A DNA stretch of 33,261 bases, taken from assembly GCA_947453525.1 (NCBI GenBank), contig CANGHD010000022.1, forward strand, positions 1-33,261, in the 5' to 3' direction. Below, in pieces: positions 26,465 through 33,261 of the stretch. The DNA comes from Paracoccaceae bacterium (lineage in GTDB: Bacteria; Pseudomonadota; Alphaproteobacteria; Rhodobacterales; Rhodobacteraceae). The notes under the pieces were generated by a model. The model saw only the letters and a program-made list of their open reading frames with translations. It did not search any database and was not told the origin of the DNA. The position numbers were made by a program, and so were the translations under genes. Position 1 is the stretch's first letter. Each line of letters starts with the position of its first letter.

Positions 26465-27553
26465 ATGTCGATTGAACTGCAATCAGTTTCGCGGATGGTG
26501 AAGGGGCAAAGCCATATCCAGCCCACCAACTTGACGCTGGAAAGCGGCACGATGAACGTGCTTTTAGGGCCGACGCTTTCGGGCAAGACCTCCTTGATGC
26601 GTCTGATGGCGGGCTTGGATCAGCCGACGTCGGGCAAGATTCTGTGGCGGGGCCGCGACGTCACGGGCATGCGGGTGCAAGACCGCAAGGTCGCGATGGT
26701 TTATCAGCAATTCATCAACTACCCCGGAATGAGCGTCTATGAAAACATTGCCTCACCGCTCCGACTGATTGGAAAATCCAAGGTGGAGATCGACCGCGCC
26801 GTGCATGAGACCGCCGATATGCTGAAACTGACCCCGATGCTGAACCGCAAACCTCTGGAACTCTCCGGGGGGCAACAGCAACGTTGTGCTCTTGCCCGGG
26901 CCTTGGTCAAAGAGGCGGGACTGGTGCTGCTGGACGAGCCACTCGCCAATCTTGACTACAAACTGCGTGAGGAACTTCGCGCCGAGATTCCTCGCATCTT
27001 TCAGAAATCGGGTGCCATTTTCGTCTATGCCACGACCGAACCGGAAGAGGCTTTGCTGCTGGGTGGCAATACCGCGACCCTGTGGGAGGGACGCATCACG
27101 CAATTCGGCCCGACCCCACAAGTTTATCGCAATCCTGTAGATGCCACCACGGCGCGGGTGTTCAGCGACCCGCCGATGAACTTCCTGCCCTTCCAGAAGA
27201 ACGGCACGCGACTGCGCTTTGGCGACACGGTGTGGGCCGAGGCGAGCGGCGAGATGGCCCGACTTTCGGATGGCATATACAATGCGGGTTTTCGCCCAAA
27301 TCATTTGCACCTTCACGCCCTGTCCGGGCAGGCGGTGGCGTTCCCTTGCACCGTCGGCGTGACGGAAATCACCGGGTCCGAAACCTTCCTGCATCTGCAA
27401 CACGGTGCGGACCGATTGGTGGCGCTTGTCCTTGGTGTGCACAGCTTGGACGCGGGCGACAAAGTGACGCTCTGGCTTGATCCGGCTTGTGTCTATGTTT
27501 TTGACAACGGCGGACGTCTGGCCTCGGCAGCATCTTACGCGGGGGCTGCGTGA
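26465..27553 (+). CDS. glpS: Glycerol-3-phosphate/glycerol ABC importer ATPase GlpS
   Basis: A 362-aa MalK-type ATPase. Walker A is GPTLSGKTS (Lys41), the Q-loop is at Gln81, the signature LSGGQ is at 133-137 and Walker B has Asp157/Glu158. The H-loop, normally VTHD, reads ATTEPEEA with Thr191 in place of the histidine. A TOBE-like C-terminal region follows from about residue 235. It pairs with GlpT, whose defects are complementary. It starts 9 bases after the glpD stop, with GGGACG upstream. Confidence 0.92.
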   Translation: MSIELQSVSRMVKGQSHIQPTNLTLESGTMNVLLGPTLSGKTSLMRLMAGLDQPTSGKILWRGRDVTGMRVQDRKVAMVYQQFINYPGMSVYENIASPLRLIGKSKVEIDRAVHETADMLKLTPMLNRKPLELSGGQQQRCALARALVKEAGLVLLDEPLANLDYKLREELRAEIPRIFQKSGAIFVYATTEPEEALLLGGNTATLWEGRITQFGPTPQVYRNPVDATTARVFSDPPMNFLPFQKNGTRLRFGDTVWAEASGEMARLSDGIYNAGFRPNHLHLHALSGQAVAFPCTVGVTEITGSETFLHLQHGADRLVALVLGVHSLDAGDKVTLWLDPACVYVFDNGGRLASAASYAGAA

Positions 27554-28629
27554 TGGCACAGATCACCCTCAAGGACCTCGCCCACAGCTATTTTGCCAAC
27601 CCGAAGAACGATGCGGATTTCGCCTTGAAGCAGATGGACCACGTCTGGCAAGACGGCGGCGCCTATGCGCTGTTGGGGGCCTCTGGCTGCGGCAAGACCA
27701 CGCTTTTGAACATCATTTCGGGGTTGGTTCGGCCCAGTCAGGGGCGCGTGCTGTTTGGCGACCGCGACGTGACCGACGCTGGAACGGCCGCGCGCAATAT
27801 TGCGCAGGTCTTCCAGTTTCCCGTAGTTTACGACACGATGACTGTTCGCGAAAATCTGGCCTTTCCCTTGCGAAATCGCGGAATGGACCCCGCCTACATA
27901 AAGGCCCGCGTCGCCGCGATAGCGGCCACCATCGGGATGGAGGCGACGCTGAACCGCAAGGCCCGCGGCCTGACCGCCGACGCAAAGCAGAAGATCAGCC
28001 TCGGGCGCGGCATGGTGCGCGAGGATGTCAACGCTATCCTGTTCGACGAACCCCTGACCGTCATTGACCCCCATATGAAATGGGAACTTCGCACCCAGTT
28101 GAAACAGCTGCACCGCGAGTTCGGCCATACCATGATCTATGTGACACATGACCAGACCGAGGCGCTGACTTTTGCCGACAAGGTCGTCGTCATGTACGAC
28201 GGCCGTGTTGTCCAGATGGGCACGCCGGAAGAGCTGTTTGAAACCCCGGCGCACACTTTCGTCGGCTATTTCATCGGCTCACCGGGGATGAACCTGCTGG
28301 ATGCAACGGTCTCGGGTCAGACGGCTGTGGTGCAAGGAATTGAGCTGCCTTTGGGCGATGCATACGGGTTGCAGCAAGGGCGCATCCAGATCGGAATCCG
28401 CCCCGAATATTGTGAATTGTCTGCGACCGATGGCCTACCCATCAGAATCAACCGTGTGGAAGACGTTGGTCGTCACCGTATCATCCGCGGTGAGGTTGCT
28501 GGATCGGTGCTGAACGTGATCGCACCTGAAGGCGCTGCCATCGGAGCAGATATGACGCGGGTCCGTTTCGCGCCGGGCAGGGTGAATGTCTATTCCGACG
28601 ACTGGCGCGTGCAGGGAGGGCCGATCTGA
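27553..28629 (+). CDS. glpT: Glycerol-3-phosphate/glycerol ABC importer ATPase GlpT
   Basis: A 358-aa MalK-type ATPase, unrelated to the E. coli GlpT antiporter. Walker A is GASGCGKTT (Lys48), the Q-loop is Gln88, Walker B is ILFDEP with Glu166, and the H-loop YVTHD has His199. The signature motif is lost: where LSGGQ should stand (140-144) the sequence reads LTADA followed by KQKISLGRG. ATG 27553 shares one base with the glpS stop (TGATG); a GTG one codon earlier is possible. Confidence 0.92.
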   Translation: MAQITLKDLAHSYFANPKNDADFALKQMDHVWQDGGAYALLGASGCGKTTLLNIISGLVRPSQGRVLFGDRDVTDAGTAARNIAQVFQFPVVYDTMTVRENLAFPLRNRGMDPAYIKARVAAIAATIGMEATLNRKARGLTADAKQKISLGRGMVREDVNAILFDEPLTVIDPHMKWELRTQLKQLHREFGHTMIYVTHDQTEALTFADKVVVMYDGRVVQMGTPEELFETPAHTFVGYFIGSPGMNLLDATVSGQTAVVQGIELPLGDAYGLQQGRIQIGIRPEYCELSATDGLPIRINRVEDVGRHRIIRGEVAGSVLNVIAPEGAAIGADMTRVRFAPGRVNVYSDDWRVQGGPI

Positions 28630-29501
28630 TGGAAAAGACCCAGAACAACCGGGCATGGTTTCTTGTTCTGCCGGTGCTGGTGATCGTGGCCTTCTCGGCG
28701 GTGATCCCCCTGATGACCGTGGTCAACTACTCGGTCAACGACACCTTCGGATCGAACGACTTCTTCTGGAACGGCCTCGGCTGGTTCGAGGAAATCGTCT
28801 CATCTGAGCGGATGCATTCGGCATTGGGACGTCAGGTGCTGTTCTCGGCCATCATTCTTTCGATTGAGGTGCCTTTGGGCATTTTTGTCGCCCTGAACAT
28901 GCCCAAGAAAGGCTTCTGGGCCAGCTTTTGCCTCGTGTTGATGTCGCTGCCTTTGCTGATCCCATTCAACGTGGTCGGCACGATCTGGCAGATCTTTGGC
29001 CGGGTGGACATCGGCTTGCTCGGGCACACATTGGCGGCGATCGGCGTGAAATACAACTACACCAACGACGCGCTGGACGCCTGGGTGACGATCATCGCCA
29101 TGGATGTCTGGCACTGGACGTCGCTGGTGGCGCTACTGTGTTATGCTGGTCTTCAAAGCATCCCGCAGGCCTACTACCAGGCTGCCCGGATCGATCAGGC
29201 CAGCCGGTGGAGCGTGTTCCGCTTTATCGAGCTTCCCAAGATGTCGGGTGTGCTACTGATCGCCGTGCTGTTGCGCTTCATGGACAGCTTTATGATTTAC
29301 ACCGAGCCGTTCGTACTGACCGGCGGCGGCCCCGGCAACTCGACCACCTTCCTGTCCATCGACCTTGTGAAGATGGCCATCGGCCAGTTCGACCTAGGTC
29401 CGGCGGCCGCCTTTTCGATCATGTATTTCCTCGTGATCCTGCTGGTCAGCTGGGTGTTCTATACCGTGATGACCACGCTTGATAAAGCGGAGACCAAGTG
29501 A
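28629..29501 (+). CDS. glpP: Glycerol-3-phosphate/glycerol ABC importer permease GlpP
   Basis: A 290-aa MalF-type permease with about six helices. The first helix is WFLVLPVLVIVAFSAVIPL and the EAA loop is YYQAARIDQASRWSVFRFIE then LPKM. The C-terminal segment MIYTEPFVLTGGGPGNSTTF is typical. Its ATG shares one base with the glpT stop. Confidence 0.92.
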   Translation: MEKTQNNRAWFLVLPVLVIVAFSAVIPLMTVVNYSVNDTFGSNDFFWNGLGWFEEIVSSERMHSALGRQVLFSAIILSIEVPLGIFVALNMPKKGFWASFCLVLMSLPLLIPFNVVGTIWQIFGRVDIGLLGHTLAAIGVKYNYTNDALDAWVTIIAMDVWHWTSLVALLCYAGLQSIPQAYYQAARIDQASRWSVFRFIELPKMSGVLLIAVLLRFMDSFMIYTEPFVLTGGGPGNSTTFLSIDLVKMAIGQFDLGPAAAFSIMYFLVILLVSWVFYTVMTTLDKAETK

Positions 29502-30304
29502 TGAAAAGCCGCTCCTCCGCCATCGTGATGACAGTCTACCTGCTGTTCCTGCTGATACCCATCTATTGGCTGGTGAACATGAGCCTGAAGACGAACGAGG
29601 AGATCACCTCGACCTTCTCGATCTTCCCCAACCACCTGACCTTCGCCAATTTCGCCACGATCCTGACCGACCCGGCATGGTACATGGGATACGTCAATTC
29701 GATGATCTACGTGGTGATGAACACGGTCATCTCGATCACGGTGGCATTGCCGGCGGCCTACGCGTTTTCGCGTTACAGTTTCATGGGCGACAAGCATTTG
29801 TTCTTCTGGCTCTTGACCAACCGCATGTCACCGCCCGCCGTCTTTGCCCTGCCATTCTTCCAGCTTTACAGCTCCATCGGTCTGTTCGACACTCATATTG
29901 CGGTGGCGCTGGCGCATTGCCTGTTCAACGTGCCGCTGGCGGTGTGGATCCTGGAAGGGTTCATGCGCGGGGTGCCCAAGGAAATCGACGAAACCGCCTA
30001 CATCGACGGCTATTCCTTCCCACGGTTCTTCATCCGCATCTTCATGCCGCTGGTGGCCTCGGGCATCGGCGTGGCGGCCTTCTTCTGTTTCATGTTCTCC
30101 TGGGTCGAGTTGCTGCTCTCGCGCACGCTGACTTCTGTGAACGCAAAATCGATCGCAGCCACCATGACCCGCACGGTCTCCGCCAGCGGGATGGACTGGG
30201 GTGTTCTGGCCGCAGCCGGGGTGCTGACCATCGTACCAGGTGCCTTGGTGATCTACTTTGTCCGCAACTACATCGCCAAGGGATTCGCCCTGGGGAGGGT
30301 ATAA
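29501..30304 (+). CDS. glpQ: Glycerol-3-phosphate/glycerol ABC importer permease GlpQ
   Basis: A 267-aa MalG-type permease, not the phosphodiesterase that shares this name in E. coli. The EAA loop is EIDETAYIDGYSFPRFFIRI then FMPLV, and about six helices are present. ATG 29501 shares one base with the glpP stop (TGATG). With GlpP it forms the transport channel. Confidence 0.92.
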   Translation: MKSRSSAIVMTVYLLFLLIPIYWLVNMSLKTNEEITSTFSIFPNHLTFANFATILTDPAWYMGYVNSMIYVVMNTVISITVALPAAYAFSRYSFMGDKHLFFWLLTNRMSPPAVFALPFFQLYSSIGLFDTHIAVALAHCLFNVPLAVWILEGFMRGVPKEIDETAYIDGYSFPRFFIRIFMPLVASGIGVAAFFCFMFSWVELLLSRTLTSVNAKSIAATMTRTVSASGMDWGVLAAAGVLTIVPGALVIYFVRNYIAKGFALGRV

Positions 30305-30705
30305 TGAGCGCCAGACGTTGGAACGCGATCTATGCCACGACCTTTGCTGTGATGCTGGGGCTCCTTGCCTTCCTGTTCTGGGCCACGCCGCGAAATGAAG
30401 AGGGCTTTCAGTGGTTCGACCCCATGATCAAGGGAGGCTGGATGGCCTGGACCTTTCCGATTGCCCTGTTCTTCTATGTCATCGCAGGCCTTTTGATCCT
30501 GATGACCCTGCTGGCAATCCGTTATCCCGAAACACCCCGGCGTGGCGTGCTGCGGATCGAAACCACCCGTGGCGATCGACTTTTCATCACCCTCTTGGGC
30601 TCGGCCTTCATCAATCTGGCTTGGCTCTTCTTCTTCGGCGCCCCGCTGACGTGGGCGCTGATCCTGTGCCTGTTCTATGCGGCAGCCGTATTCCGCTGGG
30701 TCTGA
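30304..30705 (+). CDS. glpU: Small membrane protein GlpU (DUF2160)
   Basis: A 133-aa protein with three or four hydrophobic helices (AVMLGLLAFLFWA, WTFPIALFFYVIAGLLILMT, and a long C-terminal hydrophobic part). It matches the DUF2160 proteins always found between the GlpQ permease and the GlpV binding protein in these operons; its function is unknown. ATG 30304 overlaps the glpQ stop as TAATG, so translation is coupled. A much longer open frame that begins at 29479 is only the shadow frame of glpQ. Confidence 0.88.
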   Translation: MSARRWNAIYATTFAVMLGLLAFLFWATPRNEEGFQWFDPMIKGGWMAWTFPIALFFYVIAGLLILMTLLAIRYPETPRRGVLRIETTRGDRLFITLLGSAFINLAWLFFFGAPLTWALILCLFYAAAVFRWV

Positions 30706-30724
30706 AGCAGGTAAATGACGCCGG

Positions 30725-30748
30725 GGGGCGGGGATGCACCCCCGCCCC
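30725..30748 (+). repeat. GC hairpin between glpU and glpV
   Basis: Perfect 9-bp inverted repeat GGGGCGGGG (30725-30733) / CCCCGCCCC (30740-30748) with a 6-base loop. No T-run follows, so it more likely protects or processes mRNA ahead of the binding-protein gene than terminates it. Confidence 0.55.
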
Positions 30749-30801
30749 TGGCAAGAATGCCGAAAAACCGTGACGACTCAACATTCTGGGAGGAGTATCT
30801 A

Positions 30802-32538
30802 ATGAGAATCCGTCGAACTTCAACGGCAATGGCTTTGGCACTGATCACAATTGCGATGCCGGGTTTTGCCGACATCGATGCTGCCAAGGCTTTCCTCGAT
30901 AAAGAGATCGGTCCCTTGTCCACGCTCAGCCGCGCGGATCAGGAAAAAGAGATGCAGTGGTTCATCGACGCTGCAAAACCCTACTCCGGCATGGAAATCC
31001 ATGTGGTGTCCGAATCGCTGACGACCCACAAATACGAATCCGAAGTTCTGGCGCCAGCTTTCACCGCCATCACCGGGATCAAGGTCATTCACGACATCAT
31101 TCAAGAGGGTGACGTCGTCGAAAAGATCCAGACCCAGATGCAGACGGGCGAGAATATCTACGACGCCTATATCAACGATTCGGATTTCATCGGCACGCAT
31201 TGGCGCTATGGTCAGGTTCGCAATCTGACCGACTGGATGGCGGGTGACGGCAAGGCGGTCACCAACCCTGGGCTCGACCTCGCCGACTTCATCGGCCTTT
31301 CCTTCACCACGGCACCGGATGGCAAGTTGTATCAGATGCCCGACCAGCAGTTCGCGAACCTTTACTGGTTCCGCTACGACTGGTTCAACGATCAGAAAAC
31401 GAAGGACGATTTCAAGGCCGCCTTTGGCTATGACCTTGGTGTTCCGGTGAACTGGTCAGCTTACGAAGACATCGCAAAATTCTTCACCGGCCGCGACATG
31501 AGCTATATCGGCGGGCCGAAGTCGGTGTTCGGCAACATGGATTACGGCAAGAAAGACCCTTCGCTCGGCTGGCGCTTTACCGATGCGTGGCTCTCGATGG
31601 CCGGGAACGGCGACAAAGGTCTGCCGAATGGCAAACCGATTGACGAATGGGGCATCAAGGTTGACGAAAATTCGCGCCCCGTCGGATCCTGCGTGGCCCG
31701 TGGGGGTGACACCAACGGCCCGGCGGCTGTCTATGCCGTGCAGAAATACCTCGACTGGCTGAAGGCCTATGCGCCGCCCGCAGCAGAAGGCATGACCTTT
31801 GGCGAAGCCGGCCCGGTTCCAGCCCAAGGAGAAGTCGCCCAACAGGCCTTCTGGTACACCGCCTTCACTGCGGACATGGTCAAAACCGGTCTGCCGGTGG
31901 TGAACGAGGATGGCACGCCGAAATGGCGCATGGCGCCCTCGCCCCATGGATCGTACTGGAAAGAGGGCATGAAGCTTGGATATCAGGACGTTGGGTCTTG
32001 GACACTGATGAAGTCAACGCCCACGGACCGAGCGCAGGCAGCTTGGCTCTATGCCCAGTTCGTCGATTCCAAGACGGTTGATGTGAAGAAATCGCATGTC
32101 GGCCTGACCTTCATCCGTGAAAGCACCATTCAGGACAAATCTTTCACGGACCGCGCTAAAAATCTGGGTGGCCTGATCGAGTTCTACCGCTCGCCTGCAC
32201 GCGTGCAGTGGACGCCGACCGGCACCAACGTGCCTGACTATCCCAAGCTGGCGCAACTGTGGTGGCAGAATATCGGCGACGCATCCTCGGGTGCCAAGTC
32301 GGTCCAAGAAGCCATGGACAGCCTCTGCGCCGAACAGGAGAAGGTCATGGCCCGCATCGAAAAATCGGGCGTGCAAGGTGATATCGGCCCGAAGATGGCC
32401 GAAGAGCATGATCTGGCCTTCTGGAATGCCGATGCCGTGGCTAAGGGCAATCTCGCCCCGCAGCTGAAGCTGGACAACGAGAAAGAAACCCCGATGACAG
32501 TCAACTACGACGAGTTGATCAAATCCTGGCAGAAGTGA
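30802..32538 (+). CDS. glpV: Glycerol-3-phosphate/glycerol ABC importer binding protein GlpV
   Basis: A 578-aa periplasmic binding protein with signal peptide (MALALITIAMPGFA|DI). It is much longer than ordinary family-1 sugar-binding proteins, as is typical of GlpV. Recognisable segments include ESLTTHKYESEVLAPAFTAI, GENIYDAYINDSDFIGTHWR and MPDQQFANLYWFRYDWF. ATG 30802 has GGGAGGAG upstream; the frame is open 29 codons further without family resemblance. It is the last gene of the operon, placed after the transport subunits and flanked by hairpins on both sides. Confidence 0.93.
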   Translation: MRIRRTSTAMALALITIAMPGFADIDAAKAFLDKEIGPLSTLSRADQEKEMQWFIDAAKPYSGMEIHVVSESLTTHKYESEVLAPAFTAITGIKVIHDIIQEGDVVEKIQTQMQTGENIYDAYINDSDFIGTHWRYGQVRNLTDWMAGDGKAVTNPGLDLADFIGLSFTTAPDGKLYQMPDQQFANLYWFRYDWFNDQKTKDDFKAAFGYDLGVPVNWSAYEDIAKFFTGRDMSYIGGPKSVFGNMDYGKKDPSLGWRFTDAWLSMAGNGDKGLPNGKPIDEWGIKVDENSRPVGSCVARGGDTNGPAAVYAVQKYLDWLKAYAPPAAEGMTFGEAGPVPAQGEVAQQAFWYTAFTADMVKTGLPVVNEDGTPKWRMAPSPHGSYWKEGMKLGYQDVGSWTLMKSTPTDRAQAAWLYAQFVDSKTVDVKKSHVGLTFIRESTIQDKSFTDRAKNLGGLIEFYRSPARVQWTPTGTNVPDYPKLAQLWWQNIGDASSGAKSVQEAMDSLCAEQEKVMARIEKSGVQGDIGPKMAEEHDLAFWNADAVAKGNLAPQLKLDNEKETPMTVNYDELIKSWQK

Positions 32539-32553
32539 GCTGATCGCGACGGC

Positions 32554-32583
32554 GGGCAGGGTTTAGACCCTGCCCCTCTATTA
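32554..32583 (+). terminator. Terminator of the glp operon
   Basis: GGGCAGGGT (32554-32562) and ACCCTGCCC (32567-32575) form a perfect 9-bp stem with a 4-base loop, 15 bases after the glpV stop. It is followed by the T-rich CTCTATTATAG. No other gene of this operon follows. Confidence 0.8.
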
Positions 32584-32617
32584 TAGTCTGGCCTAGGAGG
32601 CGACCGCGCCAAGCGGT

Positions 32618-32698
32618 TCAAGTATTCGATGGGACGGCCGATTTCACGACCCACTTGAGATTGCCGTCAAACAACAGCGGCTTGTAATAAGTCTCTCT
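32618..32698 (-). pseudogene. C-terminal tail of an unrecognised gene cut by an IS
   Basis: On the minus strand a 26-codon open stretch reads ...TYYKPLLFDGNLKWVV and ends in a TGA at 32618-32620. The composition looks like protein sequence, but I cannot name the family. The frame stops upstream exactly at CTAG (32699-32702), where the IS5-type remnant begins, so the rest of the gene appears to have been displaced by the insertion. Confidence 0.3.
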
Positions 32699-32702
32699 CT
32701 AG

Positions 32703-33153
32703 GACGTGTTAAGAAAACGAAATCACAAGTTGGGCAAATCGCAATTCAAGCTGGGAACAGCTATGGAGACCAGCTTGGCACGAAACCCGATGTCGGACAA
32801 GGAATGCGAGATTCATGAGCGCTTAATCCGTGCTGTCCGGGCCGCGAATGGGCGCACTCCCACCAACCATCGCCTTGTTCTGGATGGAGTTTTCTGGATC
32901 GCTCAAACAGGATCACGGTACGGGGACAAATCGGGCATGCTACGTTTGGCCGTCGACCGCAAACTCTATCTACTGCGCAACGCCGTCGAACGCAGCTTCA
33001 ACAAACTGAAAGAGGCCCGGCGGGGGGCCACATCTTACCTCAAAACCTCCGAAAGCTTTCTCGGCTTCACCGACTTCACATCCATCCACTTCTGGCTCCG
33101 CCATTTGGGTAGTCACCCGGTTGGGACCGCCTGCCAGAATGGTCAGTTACGGG
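32703..33153 (+). mobile_element. IS5-type insertion sequence remnant
   Basis: The stretch holds an internally deleted IS5-family transposase. Its presumed left end (GGACGTGTTAAG, from about 32702) follows CTAG, which fits the four-base YTAR target of the IS5 group. The right end is not recognisable and seems replaced by the IS66-type element. Confidence 0.55.
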
Positions 33154-33170
33154 GTAAGGCACGTGCATAA
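32790..33170 (+). pseudogene. IS5-family transposase lacking its catalytic core
   Basis: The N-terminal part (RAANGRTPTNHRLVLDG then VFWIAQTG, near codons 17-42) and the C-terminal part (NAVERSFNKLKEARRG, KTSESFLGFTDFTSIHFWLR) match the two ends of IS5-group transposases. In an intact protein about 120-150 residues with the DDE acid residues lie between them; here they are joined at about base 32935. The frame stays open across the join and runs on to 33170. It cannot be active. Confidence 0.75.
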
Positions 33171-33261
33171 CGACGTCGTTAGCGACGTGTCTTATGCGGA
33201 GGCTGGTGATGCGTGGCGATGTTCTAGGTCTTGAGCGGCGGCGGCGGTGGCGGGATGAGGA
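33154..33261 (+). mobile_element. Start of an IS66-family element, cut by the window edge
   Basis: A GTAAG end typical of IS66-type inverted repeats lies at 33154, just before the tnpA start at 33209. The leader between holds the palindromes GCACGTGC (33159-33166) and AACGACGTCGTT (33169-33180) and a GCATAA/TTATGC pair (33165-33170 and 33192-33197). The exact left boundary is uncertain. Confidence 0.5.
33209..33261 (+). CDS. tnpA: IS66-family TnpA, N-terminal fragment (runs off the window)
   Basis: Seventeen codons from ATG 33209, preceded by GGAGG, read MRGDVLGLERRRRWRDEE, the characteristic start of IS66-family TnpA (a small helix-turn-helix protein of the IS66 tnpA-tnpB-tnpC set). The remainder lies beyond the window. 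Confidence 0.7.
   Translation, partial: MRGDVLGLERRRRWRDE

Noticed and set aside
29479-30303. Upstream extension of glpU to a 408-aa protein
   Set aside because: This part is the out-of-frame shadow of glpQ; glpU starts at 30304 with a TAATG overlap.

Overview
The window reads as chromosomal DNA from an alphaproteobacterium of the order Rhodobacterales, probably a phototrophic Rhodobacter-like lineage. It is GC-rich, opens with the 3' end of a bacteriochlorophyll operon (bchD-bchO), and then carries typical Rhodobacterales transport operons. About 90% is coding. No tRNA, rRNA or CRISPR array was seen.

Layout. (1) 1-2074: 3' end of bchD, then bchO, at what looks like the edge of a photosynthesis gene cluster. 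(2) 2178-4757: a ten-helix cation-type P-type ATPase. (3) 4808-12589, minus strand: an eight-gene sugar operon with the order binding protein, two permeases, SIS-domain sugar-phosphate enzyme, PfkB kinase, ABC ATPase, GntR/HutC-type regulator, ROK kinase. Its core gene set matches the fructoselysine (frl) systems that take up and degrade Amadori compounds, but it has an added ROK kinase. A clear promoter with an embedded palindrome lies in front. (4) About 13223-14771: decayed remains of a Csu-type (spore coat U) chaperone-usher pilus operon. A chaperone N-terminus is joined to a tip-adhesin C-terminus and the usher is absent. (5) 14909-19594: torT, torS and torR homologues, a TMAO-sensing phosphorelay, with no reductase genes beside them. 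(6) 19755-23723: an ABC transporter of the glycine-betaine/TMAO class (tmoXVW-like) right beside torR. (7) 23804-32538: glpR and the divergent glpD-glpS-glpT-glpP-glpQ-glpU-glpV operon for glycerol-3-phosphate uptake and oxidation. (8) 32539-33261: a terminator, a short truncated gene tail, an IS5-type transposase remnant that has lost its catalytic middle, and the start of an IS66-type element.

The genes form three import-and-use modules: glycated or amino sugars, methylated amine osmolytes, and glycerol-3-phosphate. Each sits beside its own sensor or regulator, and genes within each operon mostly overlap by 1-4 bases. In each module the binding-protein gene is set apart from its operon neighbour by a GC-rich hairpin.

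The strongest points for follow-up are: the tor phosphorelay placed next to a TMAO-type importer instead of a TMAO reductase; the frl-like operon with two different sugar kinases and a putative operator inside its promoter spacer; complementary loss of ATPase motifs in GlpS and GlpT, predicting one working and one degenerate ATP site; and the fused Csu pilus relic.
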